A stretch of 64,000 nucleotides of DNA from contig NZ_JALJCL010000004.1 in assembly GCF_023698535.1 (NCBI RefSeq), forward strand, positions 186,001 to 250,000. Reading direction: 5' to 3'. The position numbers and the translations under genes are program-made. The notes under the pieces were generated by a model that saw nothing but the letters and a program-made list of their open reading frames with translations, was not told the DNA's origin and made no database searches. Source of the stretch: Halorientalis regularis. Lineage in GTDB: Archaea; Halobacteriota; Halobacteria; Halobacteriales; Haloarculaceae. Position 1 is the stretch's first letter. The number at the start of each line of letters is the position of its first letter. Of this stretch, positions 56,028 to 62,944 are shown piece by piece.

Positions 56028-56408
56028 TCACGGGTCGCTTCGCTCCCCGCTCGCACAACCCGAGGTCTCCCGCAGGTCGCCCTCGCGCCGCTCGAACCCC
56101 TCCTCGCCGATCCTGCCCGCGGCGTAGCGCTGGCGCAGGGTCGCGAGCCCCCCGTCGCCCTCGTTCCCGCCGCTACCACCGTCCCGCGTCGTCAGCGCGT
56201 ACAGTACGACGGCGGGCACGGCCACCACGGCGAGCAGGCCGCCGAGCATCCAGAGTCAGCCCAGGCCGGCCCACATCCCGCCGTCGTGGTGGTGCATCCA
56301 GTCGTCGCCGCTGTGGCCCGCCGCGAGTCCACCGGCCGCCACGAGCAGCGCCAGCGCGACACCGACCGCCAGTGTGACGCTCGTGAGTCGCGTCGCCGTT
56401 CGGCTCAT
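56028..56408 (-). pseudogene. SHOCT-domain membrane protein split by an in-frame TGA
   Basis: 127 codons in one frame from ATG 56408. An N-terminal membrane segment (LAVGVALALLVAAGGLAAG) and a His-rich stretch (WMHHHDGGMWAGLG) are followed by TGA at 56256-56258, then LWMLGGLLAVVAVPAVVLY (second helix) and a C-terminal SHOCT domain (LATLRQRYAAGRIGEEGFERRE). In related haloarchaeal proteins this region is Trp-rich; TGG to TGA is one change. The second part could be re-started at the ATG at 56249. Confidence 0.65.
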
Positions 56409-56679
56409 ACCCGAACGTACGCGACCGGTCTTTACTGCGATTCCGGTTGCGTTTCAAAAGCAGCCGGTCGCCGAAATTTTCGGAACGAGAGTCGGCTCGT
56501 GCCCGTCGGTCGGAGTGAACCCCCGTCGCCGCGGTCGGATTCCGGCCGGACCGACAGCGCCGACCCACCTGGGGCCGCCACCGTCGGAGTGGTTCGGATT
56601 CGACCTCGGTGACCTGTCAGAGTCGTTAGACAGATTTCCTGACACAGCGGCTATACGCCCACGCGGTGTAACTGGAAGC

Positions 56680-57093
56680 ATGGACGAACTGGAGCTCGGC
56701 CAGGCCACGATCACCTACGACGATCACGACGGAGAGACAGTGACGAAAACCGTCGACAACGAAGAAATCGTCTACGCGCGCGACCACTGGATGGTCAAGA
56801 CGGGGACCGACGAGGACGGTAACGACCTGATGCACCAGATTCCGCGCGAGCGCGTCCACCACGTCGCCCGGAGCGCCGAGGAGTTCGAAGACCAGATCGA
56901 CACGGTCCGCCACCGCGTCGAATCCATCGCCAGCGACCTCCGGGAGCGCATCCCGGTCGACATCGGTGATGGCGGGCGGGGCAGTCGCGGAGACGCTCAC
57001 GGCGAGGGACCTCCCTCCGACAGCACGACCGTCCAGATCGACCCCGAACCCGACGAGCCCGAGCACGAAGCAGGGTCCGAATCCGAGCAGTAG
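56680..57093 (+). CDS. Small acidic haloarchaeal protein
   Basis: 137 aa. ATITYDDHDGETVTKTVDNEEIVYARDHWMVKTGTD is a beta-sheet N-terminal domain, followed by one helix (AEEFEDQIDTVRHRVESIASDLRERI) and a long acidic tail. The function is unknown. The 271 bp upstream (56409-56679) include an early frame without clear coding character and a short hairpin-poor leader. Downstream begins the tRNA-derived tandem array. Confidence 0.7.
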   Translation: MDELELGQATITYDDHDGETVTKTVDNEEIVYARDHWMVKTGTDEDGNDLMHQIPRERVHHVARSAEEFEDQIDTVRHRVESIASDLRERIPVDIGDGGRGSRGDAHGEGPPSDSTTVQIDPEPDEPEHEAGSESEQ

Positions 57094-57138
57094 CCCTCTG
57101 TCGACGACGAGCGCGAGCCCGCTTCCTCTCGCGGCGAT

Positions 57139-57658
57139 GTGAGCGACACGCAAAGCGGTCGCTCACGGATTTGTTCGCCGCAGGAATGCGCTGGCCGAGA
57201 TTTGAACACGCCGAGACGTTCCGGGCATGCGGCGCGTCGCGCCGTTCCGAGGCTGCGACTCGTCTGCTCAAATCTCTGAGCGATTTCGTCTCGCACGGAA
57301 GTGAGCGACACGCAAATCAGTCGCTCACGAACCTGCGCTCGACAGAAATGCGCTGGCCGAGATTTGAACACGCCGAGACGTTCCGGGCATGCGGCGCGTC
57401 GCGCCGTTCCGAGGCTGCGACTCGTCTGCTCAAATCTCTGAGCGATTTCGTCTCGCACGGAAGTGAGCGACACGCAAATCAGTCGCTCACGAACCTGCGC
57501 TCGACAGAAATGCGCTGGCCGAGATTTGAACTACGCGAAGACGGTCTCTCCCTGCGGCCGAGCGTGCGTCTTCTCTCGTTCAAATTCGGTGCGACGTTGC
57601 GACTCACGGACGACTCGCGACACTACGCGTCGCTCGTCGGTGTTGTTCGTCGCAAAAG
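57139..57658 (-). repeat. 162-bp tandem array made of tRNA-Gly 3'-end copies and hairpins
   Basis: A 21-bp piece equal to the last 21 bases of the tRNA-Gly gene occurs at 57187-57207, 57349-57369 and 57511-57531, and finally in the real tRNA (57659-57679). The first three are exactly 162 bp apart. Each unit also has a perfect hairpin, arms GTGAGCGAC and GTCGCTCAC with a 10-nt loop, at 57139-57166, 57301-57328 and 57463-57490. An antisense piece (TCAAATCTC, for example 57269-57277) pairs with the tRNA piece across about 60 bp. The unit next to the tRNA (57532-57658) is a diverged copy with GTTCAAATTCGG in the same place. There is no integrase nearby. Confidence 0.85.
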
Positions 57659-57729
57659 TGCGCTGGCCGAGATTTGAACTCGGGTTAGGACCGTGGCAGG
57701 GTCCTGTGATACCACTACACCACCAGCGC
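57659..57729 (-). tRNA. tRNA-Gly (anticodon GCC)
   Basis: 71 nt on the minus strand with discriminator A and no encoded CCA. Acceptor stem GCGCTGG/CCAGCGC (7 bp), D-arm GTGTAGTGGTATCAC, anticodon stem GGACC/GGTCC with loop CTGCCAC (anticodon GCC), T-arm CCGAG/CTCGG with loop TTCAAAT. All stems are perfect. No intron. Its 3' end is repeated three more times just downstream in its direction of transcription. Confidence 0.95.
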
Positions 57730-57743
57730 GCTACTTCGCTACA

Positions 57744-58217
57744 TCACACAGTATCCATGCTGGAAGGTATAAGGCTTCCGAATCGGTCCGAAATCGCCGG
57801 GCGGCGTGCCAATTGCTCCCGTGCCCACGCTATGACTCGCCCGGGTACGCCATCGTCGACAGTAGCGCGTTCTCGGCCTGCCGGGAGTCGAGTGTGCTGG
57901 CAGACCACGGGCCGGTCGGACTCGACGACGCTGGCGAAGGCCACGCCCCGCGGACCCTCGGGGTCGTCGAACTCGTTGAACTGGACGTGTCTGGTTCGTT
58001 CGGCGGGCACGGTCACCTCGTAGGGGCCCACGGGGTCGCGGTCCTGGAAGTGGACCGTCACCGCGACGTGAGCGGCGGCCTCGGTCGCGTTCAGCAGGCA
58101 GACGGTCTCGTGGCTCTCCATCTCCGGCGGACCGTGGCTGGTCTCGGGGATGTCCCCTCCGGGATCGACCACTGAGTGCGTCCGATCACGGGATAGCGGT
58201 TCCACGTCCGACATCAT
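57744..58217 (-). CDS. Sensory-rhodopsin-transducer-like (ASRT family) protein, frameshifted near its end
   Basis: From ATG 58217 (or 58214) the sequence follows the ASRT/PF07100 pattern: SHETVCLLNATEAAAHVAVTVHFQDRDPVGPYEVTVPAERTRHVQFNEFDDP and VVESDRPVVCQHTRL, quoted in part. The family normally continues with D-S-R-Q-A-E-x-A-L. Here the main frame goes to PAGRERATV and runs on to 57744, but the other frame from 57892 reads LDSRQAENALLSTMAYPGES and stops at 57830. A deletion of 2 or 5 nt near 57888-57895 explains this. ASRT proteins are soluble beta-sandwich tetramers linked to microbial rhodopsins or sugar/nucleic-acid binding. No rhodopsin gene is here. Confidence 0.7.
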   Translation of the reverse strand: MMSDVEPLSRDRTHSVVDPGGDIPETSHGPPEMESHETVCLLNATEAAAHVAVTVHFQDRDPVGPYEVTVPAERTRHVQFNEFDDPEGPRGVAFASVVESDRPVVCQHTRLPAGRERATVDDGVPGRVIAWAREQLARRPAISDRFGSLIPSSMDTV

Positions 58218-58308
58218 AAGTGGTCGCGCGTGTGGCGCGTTGCTCGGCCCGAACCTGCTGGAACGCTGACCCGTGTGAACGCGACTCAACGCGCACGCGA
58301 AGCGGGGT

Positions 58309-58317
58309 CTTTTTAAC
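58309..58317 (+). promoter_or_regulatory. TATA-like element of the ribosomal operon
   Basis: CTTTTTAAC in an otherwise GC-rich leader, 57-65 nt before the first gene (58374), leaves a leader of about 30 nt. It is the only such element between the ASRT-like gene and the S10-type operon. Confidence 0.5.
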
Positions 58318-58373
58318 CTGGCAGTAGAGTAGATTCGGCACAGTCTAGTGGCGTGGCGTGGAAGCGTCACGGC

Positions 58374-59249
58374 ATGACAGTCAGCGTACTCGTGCCGTCA
58401 TCGCTGACCCGGGAAGCCGAGGACAAACGCGAGGCAACTCGCAAACTCGGTTACGTCGCCCGCGCGGCGGCGGTGTTCCGGGTCGATCGCCTGGTCGTGT
58501 TCCCCGATTCCGGGGCCGAAGGCCGGTGGGGTGACGGGTTCGTCGAAACCGTGCTGCGGTACGCCGCGACGCCGCCATACCTCCGAAAGGAGGCGTGGGG
58601 TAAGCGGGACGAGCTGGAGTACGCGGGCGTCCTGCCGCCGCTCCGCGTCGCCTCACGGACCGGCTCCGGATCGGACGATTCGGGGTCGTTAAGACAGGGA
58701 ATCGTGACCGAGGTCGGATCTGACGGGCGCGTTCGGGTCAATTGCGGACTGCAACACCCGATCTCCCTCCCTGAACCTGACGAAGGTCTCACGGAGGGGG
58801 AGCGCGTTTCCATCAGGGTCTCTTCGCGACGGCCGGTCCGCGCCAAGTTCGTCGACGAGTCCCCGCCGGGATTCGTCGTCGAGGCGTCGGACCTCTCGAC
58901 GGAGCTCTCGCGTGACGACGCCGGCGTTCGCATTGCCACATCACGGCACGGCGAACAGCTGAGTGTCGACCGTCTCGGCGACATCGTCGCCGACACGGCG
59001 CCGCGAGGGACGACGGTCGCGTTCGGAGCGCCCGAGCGCGGCCTGCCGGAGATACTCGGTGTCGCCCCACCGGGCGGCGACGAGGGCGGTGCAGAGACCG
59101 AGCGAGAACGGACGGATCTACCCGCGGACGAACCGGATGGGTCCCGGTTCGACCTCTGGTTGAACGCGGTTCCGAACCAAGGCAGCGAGGTCGTGCGAAC
59201 CGAAGAAGCGATGTTCGCCGTGCTCGCCTGCCTCTCACTCACGGAGTGA
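58374..59249 (+). CDS. SPOUT-class putative RNA methyltransferase at the head of the ribosomal operon
   Basis: 291 aa from ATG 58374 (MTVSVLVPSSLTREAEDKREAT). The SPOUT alpha/beta-knot core has VDRLVVFPDSG at the start and TTVAFGAPERGLPEIL with WLNAVPNQGSEVVRTEEAMFAVLA as the knotted SAM-binding loop at the end. An inserted OB-like domain (about 105-190) is typical of archaeal and eukaryotic SPOUT proteins in this place. It likely methylates rRNA during 50S assembly; substrate unproven. It leads directly into rpl3 (7 nt). Confidence 0.82.
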   Translation: MTVSVLVPSSLTREAEDKREATRKLGYVARAAAVFRVDRLVVFPDSGAEGRWGDGFVETVLRYAATPPYLRKEAWGKRDELEYAGVLPPLRVASRTGSGSDDSGSLRQGIVTEVGSDGRVRVNCGLQHPISLPEPDEGLTEGERVSIRVSSRRPVRAKFVDESPPGFVVEASDLSTELSRDDAGVRIATSRHGEQLSVDRLGDIVADTAPRGTTVAFGAPERGLPEILGVAPPGGDEGGAETERERTDLPADEPDGSRFDLWLNAVPNQGSEVVRTEEAMFAVLACLSLTE

Positions 59250-59256
59250 CCAACGA

Positions 59257-60273
59257 ATGCCACAATCAAGCAGACCACGCAAAGGCTCGCTGGGCTTTGG
59301 CCCGCGCAAGCGGTCGGGCAGCGAAGTGCCGCGCTTCAACACCTGGCCCGACGACGAGGGACAGCCGGGCCTCCAGGGCTTCGCCGGATACAAGGCCGGC
59401 ATGACACACGTCGTGCTGATCAACGACGAGCCCGATTCCCCGCGCGAGGGGATGGAGGAGACGGTGCCCGTTACCGTCGTCGAGACGCCGCCGATGCGCG
59501 CCGTCGCCGTGCGAGCCTACGAAGACACGCCCTACGGCAAGCGACCGCTCACGGAGGTCTGGACCGACGAGTTCCACCCGGAACTCGACCGGACGCTGGA
59601 CCTGCCCGACGAGCACGACGCCGAGGGCGCGCGCGAAGAAGTACAGACCGCGCTGGACAACGGTAATCTCGCGGACGTGCGTGTCATCACGCACTCGGTC
59701 CCCGACGCCGTTCCCAGCGTCCCCAAGAAAAAGCCCGACGTGATGGAGACTCGCGTCGGCGGTGGCTCGCTCGACGACCGCCTCGAGTTCGCGCTCGACC
59801 TCGTCGACGACGGCGGCGAACACGCCATGAACGACGTGTTCCGCGCCGGTGAGTACATGGACGTCTCCGGCGTCACGAAAGGCAAGGGGACGCAGGGTCC
59901 CGTCAAGCGCTGGGGCGTTCAGAAGCGGAAGGGCAAGCACAAGCGCCAGGGCTGGCGACGCCGGATCGGTAACCTCGGCCCGTGGAACCCCTCGCGTGTG
60001 CGCTCGACCGTCCCTCAGCAGGGGCAGATGGGCTACCACCAGCGGACCGAACTGAACAAGCGGCTCATCGACGTGGGCGAGGGCGACGAACCCTCCGTCG
60101 ACGGCGGCTTCGTCAACTACGGCGAGGTCGACGGGCCGTACGCGCTGGTGAAGGGCTCGCTGCCGGGACCGGACAAGCGCCTCCTGCGCTTCCGCCCGGC
60201 GGTCCGACCGAACGACCAGCCGCGCCTCGACCCCGAGGTGCGCTACGTGTCTCAGGAGAGTAACCAAGGATGA
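59257..60273 (+). CDS. rpl3: 50S ribosomal protein L3 (uL3)
   Basis: 338 aa, archaeal length. MPQSSRPRKGSLGFGPRKRS is the basic extension that reaches the peptidyl transferase centre; DVSGVTKGKGTQGPVKRWGV and RRIGNLGPWNPSRV are the uL3 signatures. Its stop overlaps rpl4 by 4 nt. Confidence 0.97.
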   Translation: MPQSSRPRKGSLGFGPRKRSGSEVPRFNTWPDDEGQPGLQGFAGYKAGMTHVVLINDEPDSPREGMEETVPVTVVETPPMRAVAVRAYEDTPYGKRPLTEVWTDEFHPELDRTLDLPDEHDAEGAREEVQTALDNGNLADVRVITHSVPDAVPSVPKKKPDVMETRVGGGSLDDRLEFALDLVDDGGEHAMNDVFRAGEYMDVSGVTKGKGTQGPVKRWGVQKRKGKHKRQGWRRRIGNLGPWNPSRVRSTVPQQGQMGYHQRTELNKRLIDVGEGDEPSVDGGFVNYGEVDGPYALVKGSLPGPDKRLLRFRPAVRPNDQPRLDPEVRYVSQESNQG

Positions 60274-61013
60274 ACGCGACAGTACACACCCTGGACGGCG
60301 ACGAAGACGGGGAGGTCGACCTCCCCGAGGTCTTCGAGACGCAGCTTCGACCGGACCTGATCCGGTCGGCGGTGCTGGCCGCTCAGGCAAACCGAAAACA
60401 GGACTACGGCAGCGACGAGTACGCCGGCCTGCGAACGCCGGCCGAGTCTTTCGGCTCCGGCCGCGGTATGGCCCACGTCCCCCGCGAGGGTGGCAAGGCA
60501 CGTCGCGTGCCCCAGGCCGTCGGTGGCCGCCGGGCGCACCCGCCGAAGTCCGAGAAGGATCGCACGCAAGACATCAACGACAAAGAGCGCAAGCTCGCCG
60601 TCCGGTCGGCTCTCGCGGCCACGACCGACGAGGAGACCGTGCGCGAGCGCGGCCACGAGTTCGACGACGGCGTCGACCTGCCGCTGGTCGTTGCCGACGA
60701 CTTCGAGGACCTCCAGAAGACTCAGGCGGTCGTCGACGTGCTGGAGGCACTCGGTCTCGAAGCCGACATCGAGCGCGCCGACGAGACGAAGATCAAGGCC
60801 GGTCAGGGGAAGACCCGTGGCCGGAAGTACCGTCGGCCGTCCTCGATCCTCTTCGTCACCAGCGAGGAGCCCTCGCGTGCCGCTCGCAACCTCGCGGGCG
60901 CGGACGTGGCGACCGGTCGGGAGGTCAACGCGGAAGACCTCGCGCCAGGCGGCCAGCCCGGTCGGCTCACCGTCTGGACCGAGAGCGCGCTGGAGGAGGT
61001 GGCCGAGCGATGA
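60270..61013 (+). CDS. rpl4: 50S ribosomal protein L4 (uL4)
   Basis: 247 aa. YAGLRTPAESFGSGRGMAHVPREGG is the archaeal internal loop that lines the exit tunnel; ALEAGLEADIERADE-like helices and GKTRGRKYRRPSSILFV follow. It starts in an ATGA overlap with rpl3 and ends in another with rpl23, so it is strictly coupled. Confidence 0.96.
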   Translation: MNATVHTLDGDEDGEVDLPEVFETQLRPDLIRSAVLAAQANRKQDYGSDEYAGLRTPAESFGSGRGMAHVPREGGKARRVPQAVGGRRAHPPKSEKDRTQDINDKERKLAVRSALAATTDEETVRERGHEFDDGVDLPLVVADDFEDLQKTQAVVDVLEALGLEADIERADETKIKAGQGKTRGRKYRRPSSILFVTSEEPSRAARNLAGADVATGREVNAEDLAPGGQPGRLTVWTESALEEVAER

Positions 61014-61264
61014 GTTCGGTCCTCCAGTACCCCCACGTCACGGAGAAGGCGATGAACAAGATGGACTTCGAGAACAAGCTCCAGTTCATCGTCGACACCG
61101 GTGCGGGGAAAGACGAGATCGCCGCGGCCATCGAACAGCAGTTCGACGTGTCGATCGTCGACGTGAACACGATGGTCACGATGAAAGGCGAAAAGAAGGC
61201 GACGGTGACGCTCTCCGAGGAGGACGACGCCGAAGAGATCGCCTCCCGGATCGGGGTGTTCTGA
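61010..61264 (+). CDS. rpl23: 50S ribosomal protein L23 (uL23)
   Basis: 84 aa, the archaeal length. VLQYPHVTEKAMNKMDFENKLQFIVD and VDVNTMVTMKGEKKATVTL are the uL23 signatures. It sits at the tunnel exit. It overlaps rpl4 by 4 nt; rpl2 begins 2 nt after its stop. Confidence 0.96.
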   Translation: MSSVLQYPHVTEKAMNKMDFENKLQFIVDTGAGKDEIAAAIEQQFDVSIVDVNTMVTMKGEKKATVTLSEEDDAEEIASRIGVF

Positions 61265-61266
61265 TC

Positions 61267-61998
61267 ATGGGACGACGAATTCAGGGACAACGACGCGGTC
61301 GCGGTGGTCCGACGTTCCAGGCCCCGTCGCACCGCTACAAGGCGGACCTGTCGCACCGGAAGCTCGAAGACAAAGACACCGTCTCGGGTACGGTCGTCGA
61401 CATCGAACACGACCCGGCCCGCAGCGCACCCGTCGCGGCCGTCGAGTTCGAGGACGGCGACCAGCGGCTCGTGCTCGCGCCGGAGGGGATCGGCCTGGGC
61501 GATCAGATTCAGGTCGGTATCTCCGCGGCCATCGAACCGGGCAACACCATGCCCCTGGCCGAGATCCCGGAAGGGGTCCCGGTCTGTAACGTCGAGGCCA
61601 ACCCCGGCGACGGTGGGAAGTTCGCCCGCGCGTCGGGCGTCTCCGCCAACCTGATGACCCACGACCGCTCGGTCGCGGTCGTGAAGCTCCCCTCGGGGGA
61701 GATCAAGCGGCTCGATCCGGACTGCCGGGCGACCATCGGGGTCGTCGCCGGTGGCGGTCGGACCGAGAAGCCCCACGTCAAAGCCGGTAACAAGTACCAC
61801 AAGATGAAGGCGCGAGGGACGAAGTGGCCGAACGTCCGCGGTGTGGCGATGAACGCCGTCGACCACCCGTTCGGTGGTGGCGGTCGCCAGCACCCCGGCA
61901 AGCCCAAGTCCATCTCGCGGAACGCACCGCCGGGCCGGAAGGTCGGGGACATCAGTTCCCGGAAGACCGGACGTGGCGGCAAGGGTGGTAACGAATGA
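61267..61998 (+). CDS. rpl2: 50S ribosomal protein L2 (uL2)
   Basis: 243 aa from ATG 61267. KYHKMKARGTKWPNVRGVAMNAVDHPFGGG is the universal uL2 core, including the conserved His near the peptidyl transferase centre (quoted in part). Its stop overlaps the start of a 21-codon reading frame that leads to rps19. Confidence 0.97.
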   Translation: MGRRIQGQRRGRGGPTFQAPSHRYKADLSHRKLEDKDTVSGTVVDIEHDPARSAPVAAVEFEDGDQRLVLAPEGIGLGDQIQVGISAAIEPGNTMPLAEIPEGVPVCNVEANPGDGGKFARASGVSANLMTHDRSVAVVKLPSGEIKRLDPDCRATIGVVAGGGRTEKPHVKAGNKYHKMKARGTKWPNVRGVAMNAVDHPFGGGGRQHPGKPKSISRNAPPGRKVGDISSRKTGRGGKGGNE

Positions 61999-62060
61999 GT
62001 TCTGTCGCACGCACGGCGCGCGACAACCTCATCGTTCTCACCGGTGGTGAGAACCAATGA
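61995..62060 (+). CDS. 21-residue micro-ORF linking rpl2 and rps19
   Basis: ATG 61995 lies in an ATGA overlap with the L2 stop, and its own TGA (62058-62060) lies in an ATGA overlap with the rps19 start. The product would be [20 protein letters not shown] plus Q. Exact coupling at both ends, in an operon where such overlaps are the rule, argues that it is translated. Its last third spells a hairpin that hides the region before rps19. No function is known; it may act only as a leader for S19 synthesis. Confidence 0.55.
   Translation: MSSVARTARDNLIVLTGGENQ
62034..62054 (+). promoter_or_regulatory. Hairpin directly upstream of the rps19 start codon
   Basis: GTTCTCACC (62034-62042), loop GGT, GGTGAGAAC (62046-62054) form a perfect 9-bp stem ending 2 nt before the rps19 ATG (62057). 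GGTGAG in the 3' arm resembles a Shine-Dalgarno sequence, so the stem could hide it until a ribosome reads through the micro-ORF. Confidence 0.65.
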
Positions 62061-62479
62061 GTTCCGAGTACCAGATCGGCCACGAGGGAGAGTTCTCCTA
62101 CCGTGGTCACACGCTCGACGAGTTGCAGGACATGGACATCGACGAGGTCGCGGAACTGCTCCCCGCACGCCAGCGGCGAAGTATCGAGCGCGGCCTGTCC
62201 TACGAGAAAGAACAGCTGCTCGAGGAGGCCCGCGAGGCCGGCGAGGAGGAGACAGCCAACGACCCCATCCGGACGCATCTGCGCGACATGCCGATCCTGC
62301 CGGAGATGATCGGGCTGACCTTCGCCGTCCACAACGGCCAGAGCTTCGAACGCGTCGAGGTCGAGCCCGAGATGCTGGGCCACTACCTCGGCGAGTTCCA
62401 GCTCACCCGGAAATCCGTCGAGCACGGACAGGCCGGGATCGGGGCGACCCGGTCTTCCAAGTTCGTGCCACTCAAGTAA
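62057..62479 (+). CDS. rps19: 30S ribosomal protein S19 (uS19)
   Basis: 140 aa. [23 protein letters not shown] is the haloarchaeal N-terminal extension; [40 protein letters not shown] and [18 protein letters not shown] are the conserved core (quoted in parts). It binds 16S rRNA in the 30S head. Translation probably depends on the preceding micro-ORF. Confidence 0.97.
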   Translation: MSSEYQIGHEGEFSYRGHTLDELQDMDIDEVAELLPARQRRSIERGLSYEKEQLLEEAREAGEEETANDPIRTHLRDMPILPEMIGLTFAVHNGQSFERVEVEPEMLGHYLGEFQLTRKSVEHGQAGIGATRSSKFVPLK

Positions 62480-62482
62480 CAC

Positions 62483-62944
62483 ATGGGAATCAGCTACTCA
62501 ATCGACCCGGACCCGGACACGACGGCGAAAGCGATGCTTCGGGAACGGCAGATGAGCCACAAGCACAGCAAGGCCATCGCCCGAGAGATCAAGGGGATGA
62601 CCGCTGGCGAGGCGACGGAGTACCTCGAAGCGGTCGTGAACGAAGAGCAGTCGGTGCCCTTCAGGTCCCACAACTCGGGCGTCGGTCACCGCAACGACAT
62701 CGACGGCTGGGACGCCGGTCGGTTCCCGGAGAAGGCCAGCGAGGCCTTCCTCGACCTGATCGAGAACGCGGTCGGCAACGCCGACCACCAGGGATTCGAC
62801 GGTGAGAACATGGAGATCATCCACGTCGCCGCCCACAAGGTCGGCGAGACCCGCGGCCGCAAGCCCCGTGCGATGGGGCGGGCCACGGAGTGGAACTCCC
62901 CGGAAGTCGACGTCGAACTAATCCTCGAGGAGGGTGATGCCTGA
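62483..62944 (+). CDS. rpl22: 50S ribosomal protein L22 (uL22)
   Basis: 153 aa. Archaeal form with MGISYSIDPDPDTTAKAMLRERQ at the start and the tunnel loop HNSGVGHRNDIDGWDAGRFP; HVAAHKVGETRGRKPRAMGRA ends the conserved part. Its stop overlaps rps3 by 1 nt. Confidence 0.97.
   Translation: MGISYSIDPDPDTTAKAMLRERQMSHKHSKAIAREIKGMTAGEATEYLEAVVNEEQSVPFRSHNSGVGHRNDIDGWDAGRFPEKASEAFLDLIENAVGNADHQGFDGENMEIIHVAAHKVGETRGRKPRAMGRATEWNSPEVDVELILEEGDA

Noticed and set aside
55960-56060. Short GC palindromes such as GGGCC-TTC-GGCCC downstream of the FAD oxidoreductase start
   Set aside because: Frequent in GC-rich DNA and inside the end of the SHOCT frame; no support for a regulatory role.
57139-57658. 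Array considered as CRISPR
   Set aside because: Repeat period is 162 bp, the whole unit is repeated without unique spacers, and no cas genes are present.
57171-57677. Open frame across the tRNA-derived array, encoding a 54-residue repeat
   Set aside because: It stays open because the unit length (162 bp) is a multiple of three and contains no stop; composition is Arg/Ser-rich and it runs into the tRNA gene.
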